Shown here piece by piece: positions 32,862-42,327 of a stretch of DNA of 64,000 bases (position 1 is the stretch's first letter; every line of letters begins with the position of its first letter). The DNA is taken from positions 682,001 through 746,000 of the forward strand of contig CP001622.1 in the NCBI GenBank assembly GCA_000023185.1. Reading direction: 5' to 3'. The notes beneath the pieces are model-generated. The model had not been told where the DNA came from and searched no databases. It worked only from the letters and a program-made list of their open reading frames with translations. The position numbers were made by a program, and so were the translations under genes. The stretch comes from Rhizobium leguminosarum bv. trifolii WSM1325. GTDB taxonomy: Bacteria; Pseudomonadota; Alphaproteobacteria; Rhizobiales; Rhizobiaceae.

Positions 32862-33488
32862 ATGAGCACCGACAGGGAGACTATGCGGTCCTATGATACG
32901 GTCGCGGCGGAGTACGCTGCCGAGGCCGCGGCGATGCCCGAATGGGTCGCGACAGAGATCGATGCGTTCGTGACCGAGCTGGGCGGCTCGGGCAGGGTGC
33001 TGGAGATCGGAAGCGGTGGCGGGCGAGATGCACTTGAGCTTGAGAAGCGGGGAATGAGCGTCCGGCGCACCGACATTGCAAACGGTTTCGTCGAACTGCT
33101 TCGCGAAAGTGGCTTCGAAGCCGACCTGCTGGACCCGCTGACCGATGACTTGGCCGACCCGCAGCGTCCCGGCACGCCGTACGACGGGATCTGGGCCTGT
33201 GCCTGCCTGATTCATGTCGCGCGCGAGGATTTCGGCACGGTGCTTGGACGGCTTGCCGAGGCGACCCGGACCGGTGGCCGATTGCACGCCTCGGTAAGAG
33301 AGGGCGAAAGCCAGGATGTGTCCACACACGGCAGTGCTGCAGCGCCCCGGCGCTACGTCGAGACGTACTGGCGTGAGTCTGCCCTGCGGTCCGCACTCAC
33401 AGACGCCGGCTGGATCGTCAGCGAGATACGTCGGTGCGTCGGAAAGCCCCATGATCGGTGGCTGAGCGTTCGGGCGAGTCGGGCGTGA
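32862..33488 (+). CDS. Class I SAM-dependent methyltransferase
   Basis: The 208-residue methyltransferase has motif I VLEIGSGGGRDALELE (about 47-62), an acidic residue after strand 2 (RRTDIANGF), DGIWACACLIHV as motif II, and GGRLHASVREGE. It resembles small tellurite-resistance-like and ubiquinone-type methyltransferases, with no clear substrate. AAAAGGAGG lies 9 bases before the ATG. The 284 bases between the molybdoenzyme and this gene contain frames with no recognisable product. Confidence 0.88.
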   Translation: MSTDRETMRSYDTVAAEYAAEAAAMPEWVATEIDAFVTELGGSGRVLEIGSGGGRDALELEKRGMSVRRTDIANGFVELLRESGFEADLLDPLTDDLADPQRPGTPYDGIWACACLIHVAREDFGTVLGRLAEATRTGGRLHASVREGESQDVSTHGSAAAPRRYVETYWRESALRSALTDAGWIVSEIRRCVGKPHDRWLSVRASRA

Positions 33489-33600
33489 CGCACATAGAAC
33501 TTGCGGAAATGGCCAGTTGTGGCGCGACTATGAACTCTAGGTGGTCACCGCCAGGTAGAGTGTCTTTTCACCAGATCGAAGTCCATGATAAGCGGCGCCT

Positions 33601-34110
33601 ATGGGAATCAAGAACTATCTGATCGAAGGCGGTTCCGGCACTGGAAAAACGTCAGTCGCTACCGAACTGGAGCGGCGGGGCTACCATGTCGTCCATGGTG
33701 ACCGGGTCTTGGCCTATGTCGGCGACCCCGAGACGGGCCAGGCACTCGCAGGACCGCCCAAAGGCGCGGACCGCATCGTTTGGGGATACGCGCACTGGAT
33801 CTGGCCTGTCGACAAGGTCCGGGCTATTGCTGCCGACACCACCTATCCTGCCACCTTCTTCTGTGGCGGCTCGCGCAATTTCCACAAATTCCTGGACCTT
33901 TTCGATAAGGTTTTCGTGCTCGACATCGACGTTGAGACGTTGAACGGACGATTAGATGGGCGGCCGAATGAGCCGGGCTTTGAGCCGGCCGAGCGGGCGC
34001 TGGTGCTCCGCTATCATCATACCCGGGAATATCTTCCCATCGGCATCAATATCGACACGACGGGTACTGTCCCAAGTGTCGTCGACGATATCCTCGCTCA
34101 ACTCACCTGA
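33601..34110 (+). CDS. P-loop nucleotide kinase-like ATP-binding protein
   Basis: The 169-residue AAA-type kinase has Walker A GGSGTGKTS (10-18), a substrate-side DRVLAYVGDPETG segment, GGSRNFHKFLDLFDKVFVLDIDVETL as Walker B region, and a LID-like RLDGRPNEPGFEPAE. Such proteins look like nucleoside or shikimate-type kinases but usually have no assigned substrate. It stands alone on the plus strand and is convergent with the GGDEF-EAL gene, 25 bases away. Confidence 0.87.
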   Translation: MGIKNYLIEGGSGTGKTSVATELERRGYHVVHGDRVLAYVGDPETGQALAGPPKGADRIVWGYAHWIWPVDKVRAIAADTTYPATFFCGGSRNFHKFLDLFDKVFVLDIDVETLNGRLDGRPNEPGFEPAERALVLRYHHTREYLPIGINIDTTGTVPSVVDDILAQLT

Positions 34111-34135
34111 CGACCGATGAGGCCGGCCGCTCCGC

Positions 34136-37048
34136 TCAGGCCCGTTTCGTCAGCGGAAAGCGGTCGCGCAGCAGCCGCAGCACCGATTCCGAAGGGATTG
34201 GCGGGCCGAAAAGGTAGCTCTGGCCGTAGTTGCAGCCCATCTTGGCAAGCTCGATCGCATCCTCGTTGGATTCGATCCCCTCCGCCACCACCTTCATGTC
34301 GAGTTCGCGCGCCATTGATATCACCGACCGGAGCACGATCGCCTTCTTGTCGCTGCTGTCGCGCACCAAAGTCTTGTCGAGCTTGATCGTGTCGAAGGGG
34401 AAGCGGGTGAGATAGGCGAGCGACGAATAGCCAGTGCCGAAATCGTCGAGCGCCAGTCCGATGCCGGCTTCCTTCAGCTTCTGCAGCACCAGCCGGGCCT
34501 GTTCCGGATTTTCCATCACCATGGATTCCGTCAGTTCGAGCTTGAGGCGCGAGGGCTGGCAATGCGTCTTGGCGAGAACCGAACGCACGTCGTCATAGAG
34601 CTCGTTATTGAGCAACTGCACGCTCGACAGATTGATCGAGACGAAGATCGGCAATTCGCCGGTCTGGTGCTGCCAGCTCATCAGATCGTTGGTCGCCTGT
34701 TCCAGTGCGAACATGCCGAGCGGGCCGATAAGATCGGAGGCCTCGGCGATCGGGATGAATTCGGACGGCGGGATATTGCCGCGTTTGGGATGTTCCCAGC
34801 GCATCAGCGCCTCGAAACCGGCGACCTCGACATCTTCCAGCCTTGCGATCGGCTGGTAGACCATCGACAATTCTTTGCGCTCGATGGCGCGGCGCAGATC
34901 CGTTTCGAGCTGCAGCCGGTCGGTGCCGAAGTCGCGGAAGGCCGGCTGGAACGGCTCGACACGGTTGCCGCCGGCTCGTTTTGCCCGGTACATCGCAAGC
35001 TCGGCATCGCTGAGCAGGCCGGTGGCGCTCTCCTGCCGGTCGACCCAGGAGGCAAGCCCGACCGAGGCGGTCAGGATGATCTCGCGATTGGCGAAGTTGA
35101 TCGGTACCATGATCGCCTTGCTGATCGCATCGGCAAAATCGGCGACCTTGGCCGGATTGTGCTCGGAAACCAGGATCAGGCCGAACTGGTCGCCGGCAAG
35201 CCGCGCCAGCGTGTCCTGCGGTTTCAAGAGGCGGCGTAGCCGCCGCGTCAGCGCGATGAGGATATTGTCGCCGGCGGCAACGCCGAGCGAATCATTGACC
35301 AGCTTGTAGCGGTCGATATCGATCACCATCACCGTCGGCCGCAGCGTGTCGCCGCCCGGCGCCAGTGCCAACACCGACTGCAACCGGTCGAGGAAGACCT
35401 GCCGGTTCGGCAGGCCGGTCAGATTGTCGTGCAGCGCATCGTGCAGCAGCCGCTCGACGGAATTCTTCTGTTCGGTCACGTCGACGATCGTGCCGACGCA
35501 GCGGATGATTTCGCCGTTCGAGCCGAGCACCGGCCGGGCGCGGATCAGCAGCCAGTGGAAATGCCCGTCCTCGGCGCGAATGCGGAATTCGTGGTTCAGC
35601 CGCCCGCGGCGGTGTTCGAGCAGCACGTCGAGCGTAGCGCGGAAGCGGTCGCGGTCGTCGGGGTGCAGCCGCGGCAGCCAGTTGCGCGCCGCGCCATGCA
35701 TGGCGCCGGGCGACAGGCCGAGCTTGATCGAGACGTCGGGAATGGTGACGACGCGGTCGCGCGCCACGTCCCAATCCCAGACCATGTCGCCGGAGCCGGT
35801 CAGCGCCAGCGATTGCCGCTCGAGATCGGAAAACAGCCCCTGCTGGAAGGCGCCGCCGGCAAAAGCATGCTGCATGACAGTGAAGCCGATCAACAGCACG
35901 ATCAGCACCAGGCCGCCGCCGAGTGCTGGCTGGATGATGTCGTTGTCGAGCCGTCCGGTGACCGTCAGCCACGCCCCGAACAGCCAGACGAGGATCAGCG
36001 CCCAGGCCGGCACCAAAAGGATGGCGCGGTCGTAGCGGTTGAAGCCGAGATAGATGATCAGCAGCAACCCCATCGTCGCCGTCAGCGCGAAGGAAAGCCT
36101 GGCAATGCCGGCGGCAATCGACGGATCGTAGATCGCCACGCCGAAGAGCAGGGCAAGGCCGAGCACCCAGGCAAGCGTGGCGTAACCCAGATGCGCATGC
36201 CAGCGGTTGAGGTTGAGATAGGTGAAGAGGAAGATGACGAAACTCGACGCCAGCGCCACCTCGGCGCAGGCGCGCCATATTCGCTGGTCGGCCGAGGCGA
36301 CGCTGATCAGCTTGCCGAGAAAACCGAAATCGACGCAGATATAGCCGAGCACCGCCCAGGCAAGTGCTGCCGTCGCCGGCAGCATCGAGGTGCCCTTGAC
36401 GACGAAGAGGATGGTCAGGAACACGGCAAGCAGGCCGGCAATGCCGAGCACGATGCCGCGATAGAGCGTGAAGGCGTTGATCGTGTCCTTGTAGGCGTTC
36501 GGTTCCCAGAGATAGATCTGCGGCAGTTCCGGCGTCGACAGTTCGGCGACGAAGGTGATGACGGCGCCGGGGTTCAGCGTGATGCGGAAGACGTCGGCCT
36601 CGTCGCTCGGCTGCCGGTCGAGCGCGAAGCCTTCGCTCGGCGTAATCGCGCTGATGCGCTGCGAGCCGAGATCCGGCCAGAACAGCTTGGAATTGACCAG
36701 ACGGAAATGCGGCGCGACGATGACGCGCTCGAGCTGTTCTTCCGAGACATTGGCAAGCGCAAATACCGCCCAGTCGCCCTGATGGTTCTCCGAGCTTGCC
36801 CTGACCTCGATGCGGCGGCGGATGCCGTCGGCGCCGGCCGCCGTCGAAACCTGGAAGGCTTCGCCCTGGTTGGCGTAGATCTCCGTCGTTGCCGTCAGGT
36901 CGAGCGCGGTATCGTCACGGGAAATTTTTACAGGTTCGGCCGCCTGGGCAACACCCGCCACGAAGGCGAAGGCCGCCAGGAAAAGGGCTGCGATCACCGC
37001 GATCACTCGTCCGGACGGTGACTTGGGCAGCATGCGGTCTCTTGTCAT
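34136..37048 (-). CDS. 7TM-sensor, PAS, degenerate GGDEF and EAL cyclic-di-GMP protein
   Basis: The 970 residues have a signal sequence (1-37), an extracytoplasmic sensor domain (about 40-190), seven membrane helices (about 195-400), PAS (about 410-530), GGDEF (about 545-700) and EAL (about 715-965). The GGDEF signature reads AGDQF (618-622), so cyclase activity is probably lost. The EAL domain keeps EALMRW (746-751), N806, E841, DDFGTGYSS (868-876) and K889, so it should hydrolyse c-di-GMP. The degenerate GGDEF may bind GTP or c-di-GMP as a regulator. The start overlaps the GNAT gene end by 4 bases. Confidence 0.94.
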   Translation of the reverse strand: MTRDRMLPKSPSGRVIAVIAALFLAAFAFVAGVAQAAEPVKISRDDTALDLTATTEIYANQGEAFQVSTAAGADGIRRRIEVRASSENHQGDWAVFALANVSEEQLERVIVAPHFRLVNSKLFWPDLGSQRISAITPSEGFALDRQPSDEADVFRITLNPGAVITFVAELSTPELPQIYLWEPNAYKDTINAFTLYRGIVLGIAGLLAVFLTILFVVKGTSMLPATAALAWAVLGYICVDFGFLGKLISVASADQRIWRACAEVALASSFVIFLFTYLNLNRWHAHLGYATLAWVLGLALLFGVAIYDPSIAAGIARLSFALTATMGLLLIIYLGFNRYDRAILLVPAWALILVWLFGAWLTVTGRLDNDIIQPALGGGLVLIVLLIGFTVMQHAFAGGAFQQGLFSDLERQSLALTGSGDMVWDWDVARDRVVTIPDVSIKLGLSPGAMHGAARNWLPRLHPDDRDRFRATLDVLLEHRRGRLNHEFRIRAEDGHFHWLLIRARPVLGSNGEIIRCVGTIVDVTEQKNSVERLLHDALHDNLTGLPNRQVFLDRLQSVLALAPGGDTLRPTVMVIDIDRYKLVNDSLGVAAGDNILIALTRRLRRLLKPQDTLARLAGDQFGLILVSEHNPAKVADFADAISKAIMVPINFANREIILTASVGLASWVDRQESATGLLSDAELAMYRAKRAGGNRVEPFQPAFRDFGTDRLQLETDLRRAIERKELSMVYQPIARLEDVEVAGFEALMRWEHPKRGNIPPSEFIPIAEASDLIGPLGMFALEQATNDLMSWQHQTGELPIFVSINLSSVQLLNNELYDDVRSVLAKTHCQPSRLKLELTESMVMENPEQARLVLQKLKEAGIGLALDDFGTGYSSLAYLTRFPFDTIKLDKTLVRDSSDKKAIVLRSVISMARELDMKVVAEGIESNEDAIELAKMGCNYGQSYLFGPPIPSESVLRLLRDRFPLTKRA

Positions 37049-37659
37049 CGGCTGTCGGTTATCCTGCCTTTATCCGTATCAGTGGCGAGACGTGAAAACA
37101 TCACATGGTCATGCCACTGACCGTTGATCTTCAAATATCCGCGCAGATAGCCTTCCTGTTGAAACCCGGCTTTTTCAAGCAGACGGATGCTGCGCGCGTT
37201 ATCTGGAATACAGGCTGCTTCGATACGGTGCAACTCAAGCCCGGCGAAGATGTAAGGAATAACCAATTGAAGGGCGGCGAACATATGCCCCTGGCCGGCG
37301 TGGCGTTCGCCCATCCAGTAGCCGATCATGCAGCTTTGTGCCGCACCCCTTCTGATGTAGCCGATGGTGACGCCGCCGACGAGCGTCATGTCACCTTTCA
37401 GGAAAATGAACAGCGGCACCGCCTGGCCCGAGGCGTATTCCTGCTTGCCGCGGACGACACGGGCGCGGTAGGCGCCCTCCGTCAACTCGTCGCGCCGCCA
37501 GGTCGGCTCCCAGGGTTCGAGGAACTTGCGGCTTTCGGCGCGCAGCCGGTGCCACTGGTTGAAATCCTGGTAGCGCGGCAGGCGCAGGAAATACCTGTCG
37601 TTCTCCAGCTCCACCGCTTCCGGCTGCCGCTGCAGGAACCGAAAAACCGATTTTGGCAT
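37045..37659 (-). CDS. GNAT acetyltransferase, RimJ/RimL-like
   Basis: The 204-residue GNAT protein has FLRLPRYQDFNQWHRLRAESRKFLEPWEPTW, the acetyl-CoA loop YWMGERHAGQGHMFAALQLVIPYIF, and ARSIRLLEKAGFQQEGYLRGYLKINGQWHDHVMFSRL. These are RimJ/RimL hallmarks, so it acetylates either a protein N-terminus or a small amine. It lies 29 bases after the M16 protease gene and is coupled to the c-di-GMP gene by an ATGA-type overlap. All are on the minus strand, downstream of thrC. Confidence 0.92.
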   Translation of the reverse strand: MPKSVFRFLQRQPEAVELENDRYFLRLPRYQDFNQWHRLRAESRKFLEPWEPTWRRDELTEGAYRARVVRGKQEYASGQAVPLFIFLKGDMTLVGGVTIGYIRRGAAQSCMIGYWMGERHAGQGHMFAALQLVIPYIFAGLELHRIEAACIPDNARSIRLLEKAGFQQEGYLRGYLKINGQWHDHVMFSRLATDTDKGRITDSR

Positions 37660-37688
37660 CGATCACTCCCGGCAGGACGAACGTCGGC

Positions 37689-38987
37689 TCAGCGGCTTGC
37701 CTGCAGCGTCTTCGACGCCGGGACCGAAAGCGAGGCGGTGATATCTTCCATCGGTGCGAGCTGGTCCAATGGCCCGATCGCCGAAAGCGTCGGCACCGTG
37801 TCATAAAACAGCCGGCCGGCAAGGTCGGTCAGCCGCTCGACGGTGATGCCTTCCAGCCGCTCCATCATCTCCGGATTGGAGATCGGCCGGCCGTAGAGCA
37901 TCATCTGCCTGGCGATCTGGCCGGCCCGGGCAGCCGGGCTTTCCGCACCCATCAGCAGCTGGGCGCGGATCTGGGCGCGGGCGCGCTCGATTTCCTTCTG
38001 GTGGATCGCATCGGCTGACTTGTGCAGCTCATCGATGATGACGGGCACCAGCTCCGGCAGGTTTTCGCCGCCGGTTGCGGCATGAATGCCGAAGATGCCG
38101 GTGTCGGAAAAACCCCAGTGGAAGGCATAGACCGAATAACAGAGGCCGCGGAACTCGCGCACCTCCTGGAAGAGCCTGGAGGACATGCCGCCGCCAAGGA
38201 TATTGGCGAGGATCTGCGAGCAGTAGAAATCGCGGGCGTGGTAGGGCTTGCCTTCGAAACCGAGCAGGATCTGCGCGTCCATCAGGTCGCGCGGTTCGCG
38301 CACGCTGCCGCCGATATAACGCGCCGGTTCCATGACGGGCGGCGCCGAAGGGGCCGTCGGCAGGTTGGCGAAACGATCCTCGACCATGCGCAGGAATTCT
38401 TCATGCTCGACGGCGCCGGTGGCGACCACGAACATCCGGTCGGTCGTGTAGTTGCGGCTGAGATAGCCACGGATCTGCTGCGGCGTGAAGGAGACGACGG
38501 TCTCCGGCGTGCCGAGGATCGCCCGGCCAAGCGTCTGGTCGCGATAGGCGACCTCGGAGAACCGGTCGAACACCACGTCGTCGGGCGTGTCGTTGGCGGC
38601 GTTGATCTCCTGCAGGATCACCTGCTTCTCGCGCTCCAGCTCCTCTTCCTCGAAGGCCGATTCCGTCAGGATGTCGGCGAGGATATCGACGGCGAGCGGC
38701 ACGTAGTCCTTGAGCACGCGGGCATAATAGGAGGTCGTCTCGGTCGAGGTCGCGGCATTGACTTCGCCGCCGACATCCTCGATCTCCTCGGCAATCTGGC
38801 GGGCCGTGCGGCGCGCCGTGCCCTTGAAGGCCATGTGTTCGAGCAGGTGAGCGATGCCGTGCTCGTTGTCCGTCTCGTTACGCGATCCCGATTTGATCCA
38901 GACTCCGAGCGCAACGCTTTCAAGATGCGGCATGGTCTCTGTGACTACTGTCAGCCCGGATTTTAGCCGGGTGCACTCAACTGTCAT
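37689..38987 (-). CDS. M16 family zinc peptidase (mitochondrial processing peptidase-like)
   Basis: The 432-residue pitrilysin-family protease has the inverted zinc motif H47-L-L-E50-H51 (GIAHLLEHMAFKGT) with the downstream glutamate helix (EEIEDVGGEVNAATSTETTSYY). The C-terminal R/Y-type region is GGGMSSRLFQEVREFRGLCYSVYAF. It is the rhizobial relative of the mitochondrial processing peptidase beta subunit and is active without a partner in related bacteria. It starts 3 bases after the thrC stop, so the genes are co-transcribed. No signal peptide is seen. Confidence 0.95.
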   Translation of the reverse strand: MTVECTRLKSGLTVVTETMPHLESVALGVWIKSGSRNETDNEHGIAHLLEHMAFKGTARRTARQIAEEIEDVGGEVNAATSTETTSYYARVLKDYVPLAVDILADILTESAFEEEELEREKQVILQEINAANDTPDDVVFDRFSEVAYRDQTLGRAILGTPETVVSFTPQQIRGYLSRNYTTDRMFVVATGAVEHEEFLRMVEDRFANLPTAPSAPPVMEPARYIGGSVREPRDLMDAQILLGFEGKPYHARDFYCSQILANILGGGMSSRLFQEVREFRGLCYSVYAFHWGFSDTGIFGIHAATGGENLPELVPVIIDELHKSADAIHQKEIERARAQIRAQLLMGAESPAARAGQIARQMMLYGRPISNPEMMERLEGITVERLTDLAGRLFYDTVPTLSAIGPLDQLAPMEDITASLSVPASKTLQASR

Positions 38988-38990
38988 TGG

Positions 38991-40415
38991 CTATCTTTCT
39001 GCGCCTGCTGTCGTCTCGCCGCGGGCATGCTTGCCGATAAAAGTCTCAACGGCTTTCAGCTCCGGTTTGATGATCTGGAAACGCTCCTCCCTGTGCATCA
39101 GATCAGCAAGCCACGTCGGAAGCGCCGGGTCAATACCGCAGGCGGATTTTACAGCGGCGGGGAATTTCGCCGGATGCGCGGTCGAAAGCGTCACCATCGG
39201 CGTATTCGGCTTTTCTTTCTTGGCAGCGACGAAGACGCCGATCGCCGAATGCGGATCCAGCAGATAGCCGGTCTCGGCATGGGTCTTGCGAATCGTTTCG
39301 GCCACCTGCTTCTCGCTGGCACGCCCGGCGCGGAAGTCACGGCGGATCGCCTTCAGCGCTTGGCTGCCGATCTCGAAGCCGTTGGATTGCTTGAGGCTTT
39401 CCATCGCCGCGCGCACCTTCGAGGCGTCGCGGTCATAGGCTTCGAAGAGCAGCCGTTCGAAGTTCGACGAGATCTGGATGTCCATCGACGGCGAACTCGT
39501 CGCCTTGACCGCCTTCATGTCGTAGCGGCCGGTCTTCAGCGCCCGCGCCAGGATGTCGTTCTCGTTGGTGGCGATCACCAGCCGGTCGATCGGCAGGCCC
39601 ATGCGCTTCGCGCAGTAGCCGGCGAAGATATCGCCGAAATTGCCGGTCGGCACCGTGAACGAGATCTTCCGGTCCGGCCCGCCGAGCGCGACCGATGCCG
39701 TGAAATAATAGACGATCTGGGCCATGATGCGCGCCCAGTTGATCGAGTTGACGCCTGATAGCCGGACCCTGTCGCGGAAAGCCACGTCGTTGAACATTGC
39801 TTTCACGAGGTTCTGGCAATCGTCGAAATTGCCCTCCACGGCAAGCGCATGCACGTTCGGTGACGACGAGGTCGTCATCTGCCGCTGCTGCACCGGCGAG
39901 ACCTTACCGTGCGGGAAGAGGATGAAGATGTCGGTGCGCTCGCGGCCGGCAAAGGCGTCGATCGCAGCCCCGCCGGTGTCGCCCGAGGTAGCGCCGACGA
40001 TCGTCGCCCGCTCGCCGCGTTTTTCCAGCGCATAGTCCATCAGCCGGGCGAGCAGCTGCATTGCCACGTCCTTGAACGCGAGCGTCGTGCCGTGGAAGAG
40101 CTCCATGACGAAGCTGTTCGGCCCGGTCTGGACGAGCGGCGCGATCGCCGGGTGGCGGAAGGTGCCGTAGGCCTCGTCGATCATCGCCCGGAAAGTGTCG
40201 TCGGGGATCTCGCCATTGGTGAAGGGCGACAGGATGGTGAAGGCGATCTCCTGATAGGTCTTGCCCCTGAGCGCCCGGATCTCCTTCTTGGAAAAGCTCG
40301 GCCATTTCGAGGGAACGTAGAGCCCGCCATCGCGCGCCAGCCCGGTCAAAAGGGCGTCGCAAAAGCCGAGGGAAGGGGCCTCGCCGCGGGTCGAGATATA
40401 ATCCACGTTCGTCAT
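38991..40415 (-). CDS. thrC: Threonine synthase
   Basis: The 474-residue PLP enzyme converts O-phosphohomoserine to threonine, completing the pathway served by ThrB at 5515. The PLP lysine is K115 in FHGTTLAFKDVAMQLL. The phosphate-binding GATSGDTGGAAIDAF and the VPTGNFGDIFAGYCAKRMGLP loop are clear. I use the ATG giving MTNVDYISTRGEAPSLGF, which matches the family start; the frame is open 44 codons upstream. It heads a minus-strand run with the M16 protease, GNAT and c-di-GMP genes. Confidence 0.97.
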   Translation of the reverse strand: MTNVDYISTRGEAPSLGFCDALLTGLARDGGLYVPSKWPSFSKKEIRALRGKTYQEIAFTILSPFTNGEIPDDTFRAMIDEAYGTFRHPAIAPLVQTGPNSFVMELFHGTTLAFKDVAMQLLARLMDYALEKRGERATIVGATSGDTGGAAIDAFAGRERTDIFILFPHGKVSPVQQRQMTTSSSPNVHALAVEGNFDDCQNLVKAMFNDVAFRDRVRLSGVNSINWARIMAQIVYYFTASVALGGPDRKISFTVPTGNFGDIFAGYCAKRMGLPIDRLVIATNENDILARALKTGRYDMKAVKATSSPSMDIQISSNFERLLFEAYDRDASKVRAAMESLKQSNGFEIGSQALKAIRRDFRAGRASEKQVAETIRKTHAETGYLLDPHSAIGVFVAAKKEKPNTPMVTLSTAHPAKFPAAVKSACGIDPALPTWLADLMHREERFQIIKPELKAVETFIGKHARGETTAGAER

Positions 40416-40690
40416 CCTTGATCTATCGCTGGAGGAAACCCGGCCGGCCGGCACCATGGCCCGCTCTGCCTGAAATCGGGCCGGAAATCGAAAAGGCGCC
40501 GCCCTGCCGGCAGGGCTTTGCTCGTATGCTTTTGAAGTTGCCCGCATCCGGCGTCGAAAAGTGCATCAAAACGGCGCTTACCCAATCGATTTTTGTTTGC
40601 GCCGCTGATATAGACCATCGCAAACCGTCATGAAAGGCCCTGCTGAAAAGACACGGGGCCTCCAAGAAACGCTTGTACAAGGGATGGAAT

Positions 40691-41335
40691 ATGGTGCTCG
40701 GCAAGGTCTCGCGTCTCATCGTCTCCGCATCTTTTCTTGCCCTGCTTACTGGTTGCAACTCGCTCGGCATAGGCGGCGACAGCAAGTCGTCGGCGCCGAC
40801 CCAGCCGAACGGCACCGCCCAGATCATGCCGCTGGCGCCCGCCAACCCGTCCTCGAACAATCCTTCGATCGGCACCGCCACGACGGCGCAGGGCACGGTC
40901 GCCCCCGTCGTCCAGGGCGCCTGCCCACAGATCTTCATGCGTGACCAGGACGCGATCTTCCGCACCTATGCCAAGGGCAAGAAGGACGATCCGCAGCAGA
41001 TCGTCTACCAGGCCTCCTTCGGCGATTACACTCGCCAATGCACGCTGAACGACTCGAACCTGACGATGACCATCGTCGCCCAGCTGCGCCTGATCACCGG
41101 CCCGGCCGGCACGCCAGGCCCGCTGACGCTGCCGATCCGCATCTCCGTCGTCGACGGCGAGACGGTGCTCTATTCCGAGGTTACCAAATTCCCGACCGAA
41201 ATCCCGGCGGGTGCTCCGGGCACGCAGGTCATCTTCCGCAAGGACGGCATCAAGATGCCGGTCGGCTCCGGCGCACTGGTGCGCGTCAATATCGGCTTCG
41301 ACACCCTGCCGGCAAAGACCAAGAAGAGCAGCTAA
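40691..41335 (+). CDS. Exported lipoprotein of unknown function
   Basis: The 214 residues have a lipoprotein signal ending LALLTGC (C22), a Ser/Thr/Pro/Asn-rich linker (about 30-75) and a C-terminal domain (about 80-205) with CPQIFMRDQDAIFRTYAKGKKDD and RQCTLNDSNLTMTIVAQLRLITG. No family with a known role is recognised. It is probably anchored in a membrane facing the periplasm. AAGGGA lies 8 bases before the ATG at 40691. It is divergent from thrC, and a palindromic repeat follows its stop. Confidence 0.88.
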   Translation: MVLGKVSRLIVSASFLALLTGCNSLGIGGDSKSSAPTQPNGTAQIMPLAPANPSSNNPSIGTATTAQGTVAPVVQGACPQIFMRDQDAIFRTYAKGKKDDPQQIVYQASFGDYTRQCTLNDSNLTMTIVAQLRLITGPAGTPGPLTLPIRISVVDGETVLYSEVTKFPTEIPAGAPGTQVIFRKDGIKMPVGSGALVRVNIGFDTLPAKTKKSS

Positions 41336-41377
41336 GCAATTCCAGCGGCTGCTTCCGAGATACGGATGCACGACCTC

Positions 41378-41511
41378 CCTCATTCCTGTGCTCGTCACAG
41401 GAATCCAGCCACGGCGCGTCTGCGCTGTGAATGACTCTCATCGACGAAGCCTTTCTCTCGCGCCCAAGGACTTGGGCGCACTGGATCCCTGTGACGAGCA
41501 CAGGGATGAGG
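41378..41511. repeat. 134-bp palindromic element with 31-bp inverted ends (copy 2, inverted)
   Basis: The left arm 41378-41408 is identical to the left arm at 4294-4324. The right arm 41481-41511 differs from perfect complementarity at two bases. The interior matches the reverse complement of the 4294-4427 interior, with the diverged block in the middle. The equal length of the two copies argues for a defined element rather than chance palindromes. Confidence 0.92.
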
Positions 41512-41637
41512 AAGGAGAGGGCGTGCTCGCCTGACACAGCATTCCGGCTTGATCTCGGCCATTCTATGGGCTCGGCAGAGTCAAGGCGTGGTGTCAGTCC
41601 ACAGCTCCGCGGTGTCGGGCTTAAGGCCTGAGGCGCC

Positions 41638-42327
41638 TCAGAGAACGTTGTCCCAGGCCGCCAGCGCGGCGACGACACCTGGCAGGTCGTTCATGCGCGA
41701 GATTGCCGTTTCGGCGCCGGCATCCGTTAATTTGTCGGCATGGGCGGGATAGCTGTGCGAGGCGCCGGTAAAACCGATGACGCGCATGCCGGCGGCACGT
41801 GCCGCATGTACACCGTGGACGGAATCCTCGACCACAACAACCTTGTCAGGCGAAACGCCCATCTGGCTTGCGCCGTGCAGGAAGATGTCGGGCTTCGGCT
41901 TGGCGCGGTCCGGGCCAAGATCCTTGGCGGAAAAGATGTTCGGCGCAAACAGCGGCTTCAGGCCCACCTTGGTCAGCATCATATCGAGCCGCTTGGTGCT
42001 CGAATTCGAGCAGATGCAGCGCTTGATCGGCAGCCTGGAGAGGGCGAATTCGACGCCCGGAATGGCCTGGACGTCCTCTGCCAACCTGAGGTCGAGCATA
42101 TGCTCCGATTTATCGAGCAGCGAGGCCGAAAACGGGATGCTCGCCTCACGCTCGATCTGCAGCAGGATGTTGCGCCATGTCATGCCGGCGAAGCGCTCGC
42201 CCATTTCTTCGACGCCGATCGGATATCCGGCCTCTGTCAAAAGCACGGATTCGACTTCCGCCGCGATGATTTCCGAATCGACGAGAACGCCGTCGCAGTC
42301 GAAGATGATGAGGTCGAAGCCGTCCAT
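41638..42327 (-). CDS. HAD-family hydrolase (beta-phosphoglucomutase/phosphatase-like)
   Basis: The 229-residue HAD subfamily IA protein has motif I FDCDGVLVDSE (about 9-19), motif II CSNSS (about 106-110), motif III lysine in KPKPDIF and motif IV VVVVEDSVHGV. A C1 cap domain lies between motifs I and II. These proteins dephosphorylate small sugar or nucleoside phosphates; the substrate cannot be predicted. It is monocistronic on the minus strand. Confidence 0.94.
   Translation of the reverse strand: MDGFDLIIFDCDGVLVDSEIIAAEVESVLLTEAGYPIGVEEMGERFAGMTWRNILLQIEREASIPFSASLLDKSEHMLDLRLAEDVQAIPGVEFALSRLPIKRCICSNSSTKRLDMMLTKVGLKPLFAPNIFSAKDLGPDRAKPKPDIFLHGASQMGVSPDKVVVVEDSVHGVHAARAAGMRVIGFTGASHSYPAHADKLTDAGAETAISRMNDLPGVVAALAAWDNVL

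Noticed and set aside
35429..37021. A 530-codon plus-strand frame opposite the GGDEF-EAL gene
   Set aside because: Antisense shadow: rich in Asp, Arg, Gln and His, no domains, while the minus strand encodes a clear multi-domain protein.
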